Assembly (NCBI GenBank): GCA_035772405.1
Contig: JAYKKM010000009.1
Span: 2,520,001 to 2,584,000, forward strand
Direction of reading: 5' to 3'
DNA from: Chrysogorgia sp. JL179-B06
Taxonomy: Eukaryota; Cnidaria; Anthozoa; Scleralcyonacea; Chrysogorgiidae
DNA: 64,000 bases
Part shown: positions 46,871-56,840 of the stretch, piece by piece
Position numbering within the stretch: the stretch's first letter is position 1
How the letters are laid out: every line of letters starts with the position of its first letter
Program-made: the position numbers and the translations under genes
Notes under the pieces: generated by a model
The model's input: the letters and a program-made list of their open reading frames with translations, nothing else
The model's database searches: none
What the model was told of the DNA's origin: nothing

Positions 46871-47310
46871 AAACAAAAATCTAATTAACATTTCAGAAAA
46901 TAGTAATTTACATAAATACTAATCTACTTCGGACAAGTCATTTAAACCAAAGCAATTATTTAAATCTAAGAAATGTAACTTAGCTGCTTTCTTGCAGACA
47001 ATTCTTCATCATCATTCTGGACAAGCACAATCCATTTATTTTTGTACTGAAGGCAGCGGCAACAACAGCAACTAGAAATAAATACAATACTGTGGATGAG
47101 ACAATGCAAAAACCATGTATAACTGAAAGGGAATAAATAGAACTTTATTGCCACAAATTAATAAATTTGAACTAAAAATATGTTAGTAATATATGACGAG
47201 GCAACCCAGAATAACTATAAAGTTAATAAAGCTGGGTGGCTTTTTTTAGAATTTTGACCTTGAATATTAGTACTGTACCTTCTGGTGAATTGATGTCTAA
47301 CACCCACTCG

Positions 47311-47483
47311 TTTTGGAAGCTAACAACTCTACAATTCTGTTGTAAACACCACTTCCTTCTTCCATGAACAAGTTTGAGGTTGCTTTTGACTGAAAATTAA
47401 AATATTCTAGCAAAATTTGTCGAGATGCGGATGCATGATATACCAAAGATGCACAGACTGTGTTCATCATACCAAGGTTACCT
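47311..47483 (-). CDS. Candidate terminal exon, unrecognised
   Basis: After a TATTGGATAG acceptor the frame reads NLGMMNTVCASLVYHASASR, QILLEYFNFQSKATSNLFME, then EGSGVYNRIVELLASKTSGC and a stop. It looks protein-like but matches no family I know. It could belong to a gene downstream of the BEN-domain gene on the same strand. Confidence 0.35.
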
Positions 47484-48070
47484 ATCCAATAATAATTAAC
47501 AATTACTTTATCATTTTTAGTAAAAATAATTACACAGAATGCCATTGGGAATTCAGACTAAAAACGTTTTGTACAACACTGGTGACAAACAGCTAATCCA
47601 GCAATGTTTATTCGATTTCCTGAATGAAATCCCAATTGCTCGCATAAACTAGAGCACAGGCTTTCTCAAAACGACTTGGTTAATCAAACCGAATCAGCGA
47701 AACGCAACCTTTTAGTATTTTATACTGTCTAATGTCAGGGTTGCAGCATTGGGCAAAATGTGATAGTATGGGCAAAATGCTGTGGGGCAACAATGACAGC
47801 CTCAAAATTTAGTGCCTCTGAAATAGCATTTTCTTTTGTGGAGTTGCTATAGAGTAAATTACTGGATTGGGCAGCGCATCCCATCCCTGCTAACAGCCCT
47901 GTTATGTCAGATGATCTGATAACCAAACAATCATAGCTAGTTTAGTATGAACTCAGGAGAATATTATTAGTGCACTATTCTGTACTACAATACCTGAAAC
48001 GTTTGTCCTGTCACCAGTTAATATCCAATCTCGATTGAAGCACCTCTTAATTAAGCAATTCTTAATGTCG

Positions 48071-48109
48071 TGCATAAATGCATAAATGCATAAATGCATA
48101 AATGCATAA
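48071..48109. repeat. ATAAATGC tandem repeat, about five copies
   Basis: Perfect 8-bp units CATAAATG. Confidence 0.9.
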
Positions 48110-48504
48110 AGCAAACGCTTTACAATTACGAAATCGAAGCCTTTATGCATTCAGTTGAACGAGGAAATGAATATGTGGCTACAGAACTTAGAAACAGTCA
48201 ATGGCAGCCCGATAGTAACCCCAACTCCGCATCTTATGATTTTCAGATGCTTCTATGAGAGGCTGTGGAGCCGTCTGTGGCATTTGGACCAACGGGTGGT
48301 AATGGTCTGCCATAGAGAAATGCTTACATATAAATGTTCTGGAACTGAAGGGTGCGTTCCTAGGGATACAATCTCTCAGAACGAAGTTCAGAATCACGCA
48401 GAAATGCTGAGCATGGAAGCCATAGTGTTAAACACCCAACTACTGTGGGTTGGTCATGTCATGTGTATGGACTCAATCAGTAAATAAGTATATATAGTAC
48501 ACCA

Positions 48505-51500
48505 CTAACAAGTTGCGACAACATTACTCATCCTTTGTTGAGCTTTGAGAACTTTTGCAATGTTGTTAACTTTGGCTGTCATTATCTGCTTTACTTCAGT
48601 TTCTTTGCAGCCAAATTTCTTTGCAACATATTCTAAGAATCATAAAAAGTAAAAAATATAAATTCACCATTTCTCTCATTTATTTTGTTCTGATAGCACG
48701 ACCCTAGACAGCACACGTATCAACAAAAATAACCAATTTCAAAATCAATTTATACCAATATATATTTAATATTTATACTAGTGAAGGAAAATTTAGAGTG
48801 TTACAATTATATACATTTTAAGACCAAACCGGGACAAGTTGCGAAAAATGCAACATCAACGCTTTCCTTTCCAGCCGGAAGGCCTTGAAGTTGCATTTTT
48901 CGCAACTTGTCCCGGTTTGGTCTTAAAATGTATATATTCTAACACTCAATTTTCCTTCACCACTAATCCTTAGAACATGCAGTTTAATCGAATGAAATGC
49001 CAAATATTCTTATCTATACTTGTTTGCAAATAACCATACTTTTGAATTGCAATCACAAGAATGAGTGGCTAGTCAAACTAATTAAATGCATATAAAATAA
49101 ATTTAACTTGATGGTCATTTTTGCATAAGGTCTTATTTATAGTCTAGCTATTCTTAGGCAAATCCTTGCTTATCAGTTCACCTCTCTAACCATTGTCAAC
49201 TTAACACACTAACAAGACCAAGATATCTCCAGTCACCTGAACATTTACTTTATCCTTCAATCTAATATTACACACTCATAACTATCCTCATATAATTTCT
49301 CTCAATACCAAATTGTAAATATTTAGGAAAACCTACCACAAATGCTTTGCACTTTTTCTGGATCAAGCTGAGGTTTAGCCTCTCTTTCCTTGAATGCATT
49401 TGATGCTTTTGCAGAAATAGAGTGTTTTGCACTTATATCTCTGCTCCATAGCATTGCCATTATGGCATAAACAAATTCTTTTGTGCTTCCCTTGCTTTTT
49501 AACATTATATACTGCTTCTTTGTAATTTTCACATGTGGGCATATTGTCACCTATATATAATAGAAAATTTTGAACAATAACTTTTATCACTAAAAGGTTT
49601 AAAATAAAATCAGACTTTAATAATTTTTGAGGCAATATTTTATTCCTTTGCTCTGCACAACATAGCCATGAATGGTGTCCGTTTCTACGGTGTCCATAAG
49701 GGACATCTAACGCTCAGGTCTTTCTTTTAAAACGCCCAGGTTTTTATTTTCAATCGCTCAGGTTTTTATTTCCAAACATCCAGTCCTCAGGTTTTTATTT
49801 TTAAACGCCCAGGTTTTTCTTTTTAAACGCCCACGTTTTTATTTTTAAACGCCCACGTTTTTCTTTTTAAACGCCCAGGTTTTTCTTTTTAAACGCCCAC
49901 GTTTTTCTTTTTAAACGCCCAGGTTTTTCTTTTTAAACGCCCAGGTTTTTCTTTTTAAACGCCCAGGTTTTTCTTTTTAAACGTCCAGGTTTTTCTTTTT
50001 AAACGCCCAGGTTTTTCTTTTAAACGCCCAGGTTTTTATTTTAAACGCACAGGTTTTTGTTTTTGTATGGAATGTAATGTTTTGCAGGTGCATTCCGACG
50101 CATGCTGTGGACAAAATGGAGGAAGTCCAAGCAAATTTAAGAGGTTAGTGCATCCGTTACTGTTTATGCAATTAATGTAGGCTTCTCCAAGTTACTTCTA
50201 ATATTCATATAATTTGTGTTCAAGCTAAAATTTCATTTAAATTTGAATAAATCCGGCTCTATGTTTTGAAATTTGAACTGAGTACTTTTCGGTAAATATT
50301 TTTTTATCAAATAGCATTATTATTTTATACAGGTACTTGATTTCCTTCAGAACATTATATATTCATCAAACGAAGTTGTGGAAACTTTTAAAAAAAATAA
50401 GGCAAGTGTGATTGTAATATCAGTGATTGTATACTATAAACTTTAATATAAACAATTACTTACTGTAAAGCAAAATAAGGAGGTGTTTATATGGAGGCGA
50501 GCCAGCCTGGTTAGCCCGCTTTGCCGAGATCGTGCGATTACTACAATTTCTTGTTAATTTTCATCTCGCGTTTATATGAGAACCGAGCCAGCCCGCCCAG
50601 CCGAGATCTCGGTTTGGCGAACCGGAATATCGGCAACCCTGGCTGGGTATTTTCCCATATAAAGTTGTTATAAACACGATCGGCGGGGCTAAAACGCAGG
50701 TAGCGGGTAGGTCGTGTCTCTTTAGTATACCCAAAAGGTCTAAAACAACTAAGATCCTAACCCTAACCCCCCGCCTAACGAGTTTTCTAAGGGTTACGGG
50801 CTGGCCCTAAGCTGACACCAGATTATTTCGCCGCCTGTTCAGCAACTATCCAAACTAGCCCGGCTGTTACGTACCGAGACTTCCGCTTTAAAACTAATTC
50901 ATTTCCCTTTACGCCACAAGTTGTGTTTATATGAGCACCGTGCTGATCCAGTTAGGTGAGAAAGCGTAGAAATTGCTGGGTCAAGCCAGGCAGAACAGAT
51001 CATTGGTTATAAAATTGGGTTAGGAGTCGCGAGCGTGGGAAAAGTACTGGGAACTAGTATCAGGGATATTTGTAAGCGAGCGGAGATGAGACCCTGGGTA
51101 CGAGGTTGATTTGTAAGGGGCTCCCATCAGTGGACAACCGGTCTCTTCCCTTAAATTAACTATTATCCTTAATTTACAAATCGCTCTAAATTAAGGATAA
51201 TGGTTAATCTAATGCTAGAACCCCAACACAACAAAGATCCTAACCTAACCCCCGTCAAAATTTTCTCCGTCCCTAGGTCCCGACCCATCCACTCCCCTAT
51301 TTGGTTAGCTAAATTTATAAACAAGTGAGAGATACTAAGCTTGTGGGATAGTAATTGACTATATACGCATGCGCAACTCTCTCTAAATTAACCATTATCT
51401 TTAATTTAGAGCGATTTGTAAATTAAGGATAATGGTTAATTTAAGGAAGAGATCGTGTTGCAGTGGAGGGCTCCGGCTGGGAAATAAAAGATGGCCAAAA

Positions 51501-53474
51501 AAATAAAAATGGCGGAAGTCAAACTGTCAAAGATCAGGTTCCAATCCATTGTTTCAATCAGTGACTGCCGCTGTCTGCTGATAAACTAAACTAAAACATT
51601 ATTTTGATTTCTTTAGTTTTATATTTATTTCTTTTGTACTGTTTCAATGGCCGAGAAAATTAATTTTTACAGATGAATTTTTAAAAAATCGTGTGAAATG
51701 GACACTAAATCGTGAGAACTTAAGATTCATGTAAAAATCGTGTGTCACACGACAAAATCGTGTGAGTTGGCAGGTCTGTTACTGTTTTTGGGCGTTTAAA
51801 AATAAAAACCTGGGCGTTTAAAAAGAAAAACCTGGGCGTTTAAAAATAAAAACGTGGGCGTTTAAAAAGAAAAACCTGGGCGTTTAAAAATAAAAACCTG
51901 AGGACTGGATGTTTGGAAATAAAAACCTGAGCGATTGAAAAGACCTGAGTGTTAGATGTCCCTTATGGGCCACCATACGTTTCAATTCATAATTTAAAAA
52001 TAAACAAGACACCTGCTTTGGCGTGTACTCAGGCTATTGATTTCTAGAGAGGAAAACCTAGACTCGGCTACAGCAGGGAGCCCAAGTAAAAATAGCTGTC
52101 ACAGGTTAATTTAATATTACTTACAAGTTCTTCTGTTTCACCCTCTGATGATGATGTTTAGAACATGATGACCCTGACAGCACTGTCTTAGATACACATG
52201 TAGATGAGCCAGATGATGACATGGTACTAGCAGATGTAGAAGGCAATGATTTCTTTATTGCTTGTTTGGGAATGGATGGCAATTTCAGATGGCTGATCTG
52301 TTTTCTAAGTTCCAATGCAACTTCATGAAGTAAAGGAATATCTAAAATATGAACATATATACATTTAATTAAAAAAACATTCCTTTTAAGTTCTAATGTT
52401 TCCCTGATTGACTTTTAAGTTGTAATGTTTCCCTGCACCATTGGTCGTAGAGCAACGGACCATAATCCCAAAGGTAATACACTACTTAGATACAATACCT
52501 TTCATATTCCTGATCACATTTTCCAGATGTTTTATTTCACATTCCTTTTTCTGCAACATCTTCTTTAAGTGTACATTTTATTTTTTTTAATTAATAGTTT
52601 CTTCACTAAAACTATCAGAAGACTGACAATATAAAAGACAAAAAATTAAAACATATGCTCAGAAATGAAATAAAACAGTGTGATTCCGGACAATAAAACT
52701 ATTATATGCAAACAACCCTGTATAATTAACTGAGCTTTACAGTGTGTATAAAAAACTGAACCCTTAGAAAACAGTCTTATACTCCTGGGAAATTAAAAAC
52801 ATGGTATTATACACCTGGGAAATTAAGATAACTCCTAATTGTATGAAGGAGCATAACTGCAAAGAAACATGTTAAATATATTCATATCAGTTTGATTAAA
52901 AATGGTTCAACTTACCACTGAACAACGAGTGTTTATTGTCGACAAGGTTAATGCTATACGACAGCAGCCTGACATTATTAGAAATGCGATGCGCGATATG
53001 CAAAGGCGAATCAGACTTCATACTTTGTGTTGCGAGAAATGGGGGACACGTTGAAGGCGCTTGATCATTTAATTGTTGTTACATGTAAAATTAATAAAAA
53101 AGGTTTTGTGTTATGGACACAATTTTGTTGGCCCAAGGGCTGCGTTATAAATTAATCAACATATAAGCTAAACAGGAAGAGAAAAAGCTTTTATATACTT
53201 TCACCATGCATATATTTAAAGTTATCTTAATTGCCTGAGGTGTATACTGTAAAACCATAAAGCCATATTTTTTTACGCACCGTGGCTCAGAGGTGTCAAT
53301 TGGTTGTTTGAAAGGAATGTTAATTGATTTTATGCCGGTTCAGTTTTTTTATACACACTGTATTTACTATGGTCAGTTGGCACTATATTTGACCATACTG
53401 TATCATTAAATAATTACTTACATCACTTGCATCACTTGCAATGCTGTCGTTATCTCCTTCACTCAGTTTTTTTT
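48505..53474 (-). CDS. BEN-domain protein gene, five exons visible
   Basis: Minus-strand exons: 53474-53422 (KKLSEGDNDSIASDASD), ~52550-52499 (KKECEIKHLENVIRNMK, coiled coil), 52341-52125 (IPLLHEVALELRKQISHLKL then a Ser-rich linker), 49550-49337 (ITKKQYIMLKSKGSTKEFVY, AIMAMLWSRDISAKHSISAK, KPQLDPEKVQSIC) and 48632-48505 (EYVAKKFGCKETEVKQIM, KVNNIAKVLKAQQRM, stop). Junctions 52499/52341 (G|AT = Asp) and 49337/48632 (G|AA = Glu) are in phase with good GT/AG sites. The L-D-P-x-K-V-x-x-I core with the H-S-x-x-A-K before it identifies a BEN domain, a DNA-binding module of nuclear regulators. The 52125/49550 join is out of phase, so a frameshift or a missed exon exists. Start exon not found. Confidence 0.7.
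48781..48960. mobile_element. Fold-back MITE, ~73-bp arms
   Basis: The whole 180 bp is a hairpin: GTGAAGGAAAATTTAGAGTG ... AAATGCAAC, a ~34-base centre, then the inverse with about three differences. It lies in the last intron of the BEN gene. Confidence 0.88.
49720..50060. repeat. Left subterminal 22-bp array
   Basis: About 15 head-to-tail units with one or two base changes each (CAGG/CACG, TTTTTCTTT/TTTTTATTT). Confidence 0.9.
50133..50405 (+). CDS. Possible captured exon pair inside the TIR element
   Basis: ATGGAGGAAGTCCAAGCAAA TTTAAGAG|GTTAGTG (MEEVQANLR) and TTATACAG|GTACTTGATT ... (VLDFLQNIIYSSNEVVETFK) have the look of two short exons around a 190-bp intron. Too short to recognise. 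Confidence 0.25.
51141..51454. mobile_element. Nested MITE with ~65-bp TIRs
   Basis: The left arm (CTCTTCCCTTAAATTAACTA, ATTATCCTTAATTTACAAAT, CGCTCTAAATTAAGGATAAT) and the right arm (51380-51454) are inverse copies. Each arm is itself partly palindromic (TTATCCTTAATTTA / TAAATTAAGGATAA). Confidence 0.85.
51640..51778 (-). mobile_element. hAT terminus remnant, same family as 2999-6740
   Basis: Read inverted from 51778: CAGACCTGCCAACTCACACG ATTTTGTCGTGTGACACACG, which matches the left terminus of the hAT at 2999 base for base in its conserved blocks. The opposite end is not found within the host element. Confidence 0.7.
52740..53360. mobile_element. Mariner-type MITE (621 bp, TA duplication)
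   Basis: TIRs CAGTGTGTATAAAAAACTGA ACC and its inverse (one extra T) are flanked by TA on both sides (52738-52739 and 53361-53362). The interior keeps the transposase start MVQLTTEQRVFIVDKV (52903 on) fused to a C-terminal piece (RNAMRDMQRRIRL), so the element is an internal-deletion derivative. It sits in an intron of the BEN gene. Confidence 0.88.
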
Positions 53475-53639
53475 CTACAAGTAAAATCAAAGTATTAAAG
53501 TGAATAAGATAAGATAACTTGCTATGAGACTGGTATTCATAGGGGCCCTGAAACCTTAATACTAATTACACATATGCAGAGCGAAGGCTACGTTGTGTAC
53601 TAGTTCGTACGTGTGACTTACGTACTGCTAATTCAACAG

Positions 53640-54010
53640 TCTCAATATGTCTGTATATCTTATCAGAATATATTAAATGTGACTTCCAGCTTGGTTATTT
53701 TAATATGGTAAATTGTTTACTACTCAAGCTTTTAATGCAAACTCAGAAAATGTTTCTGAGCCCCCAGACAGGAATAGAACCTGTAACCTTCATGATCTCC
53801 GGTTAGACGCTCTAACCATTGAGCTACCAGAACTCAGATGTTCAGAACGAAGGCTACGTCGTGTACTAGTTTGTACGTGCGACATACGTACTGTTAATTC
53901 AGCAGCCTCGATATGTCTGTATATCTTATCAGAAACATTTTCTGATTTTGGGTTAAAAGCTTGAGTAGCAAACAATTTACCATATTAAAATAACAAGCTG
54001 CAAGTCACAT
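53640..54010 (-). mobile_element. tRNA-derived SINE, inverse copy
   Basis: The minus strand 53835-53757 holds GGTAGCTCAATGGTTAGAGC (A box) and AGGTTCTATTCC (B box); downstream comes the tail TCAGAAACATTTTCTGAGTT and GCAAAC..AAGCTTGAGTAGCA. The 5' flank GTACGTATGTCGCACATACG is shared with the copy at 54030-54300. Confidence 0.75.
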
Positions 54011-54029
54011 TTAATATATTCTGATGATA

Positions 54030-54300
54030 TATCGAGACATATGATATATCGATGACATATCGAGACTGCTGAATTAGCAGTACGTATGTCGCACATACGA
54101 ACTAGTACACAACGTAGCCTTCGTTCTGCCATCTGAGTCCTGGTAGTTCAATGGTTAGAGCGTCTAACAGGAGATCATGAAGGTTGCGGGTTCGATTCCC
54201 GTCTCGGGCTCAGAAACATTTTCTGAGTTTGCATGAAAAGCTTGAGTAGCAAACTATTTACCATATTAAAATAACCAAGCTGCAAGTCACATTTAATATA
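54030..54300 (+). mobile_element. tRNA-derived SINE, direct copy
   Basis: The tRNA-like core is at 54135-54211: GAGTCC...GGGCTC acceptor pairing, TAGTTCAATGGTTAGAGCG (A box), GCGGGTTCGATTCCCG (TpsiC arm with B box). The anticodon arm does not fold with a 7-base loop, so it is a SINE head, not a working tRNA. The two copies are arranged in inverse orientation, forming a large imperfect palindrome. Confidence 0.78.
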
Positions 54301-54725
54301 CTGAATCTATAGTGAATTCAAATACATTTATCTTGAAAATATTATCGATAGGACAGCATTAATATTTTTAAAGCAATTTATTTTAAAAATAGCCATCAAA
54401 CTTTTCCACATTGTTGCAAATGAGCCCAGGAACTATAGTAATTAAGTAAGATGCCGATAACCATTATATGTTATCATTCCAATTAAAATGACTAAAATAT
54501 ATAGAAACAAATTTACAAAATACATCCACTGTATACAATTTAATAGCGAAGCGAGTCTATAATTTATTCTTGCATTCCCAACAATAGAAAATGGCTATTT
54601 AGGAATCCCATGAAATTCAATTTTGGTTTGACTGTCTGAGTTTTGGTTCTATAAATAGCATTAACGTGCTCCGCTATTCAAAGCACATAATATTTAGCAA
54701 TTATACTATGAGCTTGAGTCATATA
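54301..54725. other. Gene-free stretch
   Basis: AT-rich; nothing recognised. Confidence 0.3.
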
Positions 54726-55948
54726 CAGTACCGCTCAGAAGTAACCTAACGAAAACCGCGGTCGATCCGCGGTCGATCGGCGGTTCAACCGCGTACGATC
54801 AGCGGTTCGACCGCGGATGATCAGCGGATCAACTGTAACCGAAACTAACCGAACCTAATCGCAGCCGCAAGGTTTGTATATAGTCATAACACCGGAAAAA
54901 GTCACAAATTTCCGAAGTTTGGGGTCCTTATTTGCAAAGTGCATATTTTCCTCGAAAGTGTTATCATCAATATATTGAAATGGGAAAGCTATCTCGGTAC
55001 GCCAGGGAACGAGTTGTTTCACTCTATTCGTGTAACGTTCAGATCACGAAGATTACAGATTATATTATCAGAGATTATTATTAGATATTATTATTAGAGA
55101 CGAAGGGATAAAAACATCTCGATCAGCTGTGAGTCTGTTTCTCTCTCGCTATCGCCAAAGTGCAAGTCTTCATGATGCGCCACGTTGTGGAAGAAAACAA
55201 ACTCTAACTGAAGAGCAGGTAAAATTTATTGACGTCAAGATGACTGAAAACGATGAGTTGACCTCTGCTGAACTGAAGGAGAAACTGGCGGAAGAATTTG
55301 GCGTGTATGTTTCACTCGCGACCATTCGCCGAATAAGACGCGACAAGCTTGGTTGGAAACATGAACGCTCGCTATTGCCAGTTTGTACGAGAGCCTAACA
55401 AGATGAAAAGACTTATTTTTTGCCTTACTGCCTTGGAGGAGAAAGACTCGTTCGAGGACGTTATCTTCACAGATGACACTAGCGTTCAAATCGAGCAATA
55501 CGCGAGATTGTGTTTTCATAAAGAAGGCACACAACCGAAACGGAAAGGACGACCAAAGCATCCCGTAAAGGTATGAATAATAAAAAAAATATCTTTTTGT
55601 TTATTTGAGATTCTGTGTATCTTTCATAAACCGAGATCACTTAATTCACACAAAATTAAGTAAGCATCTACATATATTATTATATTATTATATTATTTAT
55701 TTATATTTATTATTTATTTATTTTATATAGGTCCAACTCAGGTTTGCATTTTCACTGGAATTATGGAGAGCAGTGACTATCAGAAAATTTTAGATAGGAA
55801 TCTGTTGCCCTTCATACAACAAGTGTACCCAGATGGTCATCGGTTGTGGCAGGATAACGATCCCAAGCATACAAGCAACGCCACCAAAGAATGGATGAAA
55901 GCAAATGGTATCAACCACTGGAAAACACCACCTGAATCCCCGGTATGA
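54726..55948 (+). mobile_element. Tc1-like transposon, 3' end missing
   Basis: The left terminus CAGTACCGCTCAGAAGTAAC follows a TA dinucleotide. Next comes a GC-rich block (54752-54832) of CCGCGGTCGATC/GATCAGCGGTTC repeats, then the transposase. The right terminus is absent; a block beginning GTGTGTTTATATACTGTAGG (55974) follows the coding remnant. Confidence 0.75.
54979..55948 (+). pseudogene. Tc1-like transposase, broken
   Basis: MGKLSRYARERVVSLYS (54979 on) starts the paired HTH. A small TTATTATTAGA expansion breaks the frame at ~55060. TSRSAVSLFLSRYRQ, CGRKQTLTEEQVKFID and ELKEKLAEEFGVYVSLATIR complete the DNA-binding half. VIFTDDTSVQIEQ carries the first catalytic Asp, and after a 160-bp AT-rich interruption FTGIMESSDY, LLPFIQQVYPDGHRLWQDND (second Asp) and TPPESP follow. 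The Glu-containing end is missing. About ten residues are also lost at the interruption (the usual HVWGGIS box). Confidence 0.82.
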
Positions 55949-55972
55949 ATGATTTTTTATTGTTTTTCCGTA

Positions 55973-56170
55973 GTGTGTTTATATACTGTAGGCGAGCCAG
56001 CGCAGGCTAGTTACCCTTGCCAATATTGGGCCCTTTCTCGATATATGAGCAACCGGAATGTAAAAGTATTATAGCATCAACCCAAGTCAGTTTTAGGGTT
56101 AGGATTTGGGTTATTAAGGATTAGGATTTGGGTTAGGATTTGTTCATACTGTATATCAAAGTGCCCGATA
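55973..56170. mobile_element. MITE fragment (GTTTATAT..CGAGCCAGC family)
   Basis: One of the five dispersed blocks sharing TGTTTATAT and CGAGCCAGC; followed by TTAGGATTTGGGTTA short repeats. Confidence 0.45.
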
Positions 56171-56421
56171 TTGTGCATTCATTATTTTTTTGTCTGGCCA
56201 CTTGACCGAGATTGCTTCTTTGGACTGGATATTGGTTTGCAGGCTTGTTGTTTTCACATTGACCAAGGCTCACGAGTCAACCATCCCACAATGATCGAAT
56301 ATGGATTATATTTTATGGGCTCTCTCCTCCGAGGACGATTTTATTCACCCAGGAGAGGAGCCCTGATGTGCCCTTGCCCCTTAACCCTGTTGTTGTTGAA
56401 CGTATTACAACAATATTTGGG

Positions 56422-56840
56422 TTAACTCTTTCCTGTCCGGCTGAAAAACATCCAAAATTGAACTACCTCTTTGTTCTATTGATATCTCTGGAAATAGCTA
56501 TAACTGATGCGAAACCTATACCTTTTCTGAAAGCCCAATAAACCGGCTGCTACCAATGCTTTTGAATTTTGCGAACAACACACATTATGTTAATATAAAT
56601 TAGAGATAATTATATCATAAATCAGGTTGAAAAACTTCCATTTTTCTAGAAAACGCCATCTTGCATGCCCGATCGCAGAGTTGTTTATGAAATCAAATCA
56701 AACTTGGCGGTGTGAGTGGATCTCATGTGCCTGGCGCTTGTCGAATTTCAATTTTTAATCTTGCGTTACCGTGTTTTTCGATTGATGACTTTGGGGTCTT
56801 CTATGACCCCTTTAGACTGGACCAGACAGGAAAGCGTTAA
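56422..56840. mobile_element. piggyBac-type MITE (411 bp, TTAA duplication)
   Basis: TTAA at 56422-56425 and 56837-56840 flank an element with ends CTCTTTCCTGTCCGG and CCAGACAGGAAAGCG (inverse). TTAA duplications are diagnostic of piggyBac-type insertion. No coding sequence. Confidence 0.82.

Larger units (their letters stand above)
45421..47285. other. Gene-free stretch with small repeats
   Basis: Holds an inverted repeat at 45763-45821 and degenerate direct repeats at 46590-46870. No coding signal otherwise. Confidence 0.5.
49691..51972. mobile_element. 2.3-kb TIR element with 22-bp subterminal arrays
   Basis: The ends TGTCCATAAGGGACATCTAA CGCTCAGG and the inverse at 51972 match closely, followed in each arm by CAATCGCTCAGGTTTTTATT, AAACATCCAGTCCTCAGG and then arrays of the 22-bp unit ACGCCCAGGTTTTTCTTTTT AA (about 15 copies on the left to 50060, about 6 on the right from 51785). 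No transposase remains. The plan resembles the MULE at 7.4-11 kb. The interior holds other MITEs and a possible captured exon (50133-50405). Confidence 0.8.

Noticed and set aside
49720..50060. CRISPR-like array of 22-bp units
   Set aside because: There are no unique spacers, the units are head to tail, and an inverse array exists at the other end of the same element.
50750..50785. Telomere-like TAACCCTAACCC
   Set aside because: Only two imperfect units inside a MITE cluster.
54135..54211. Functional tRNA gene
   Set aside because: The acceptor and TpsiC arms fold, but the anticodon arm does not give a 7-base loop, and the copy has a SINE tail and siblings.
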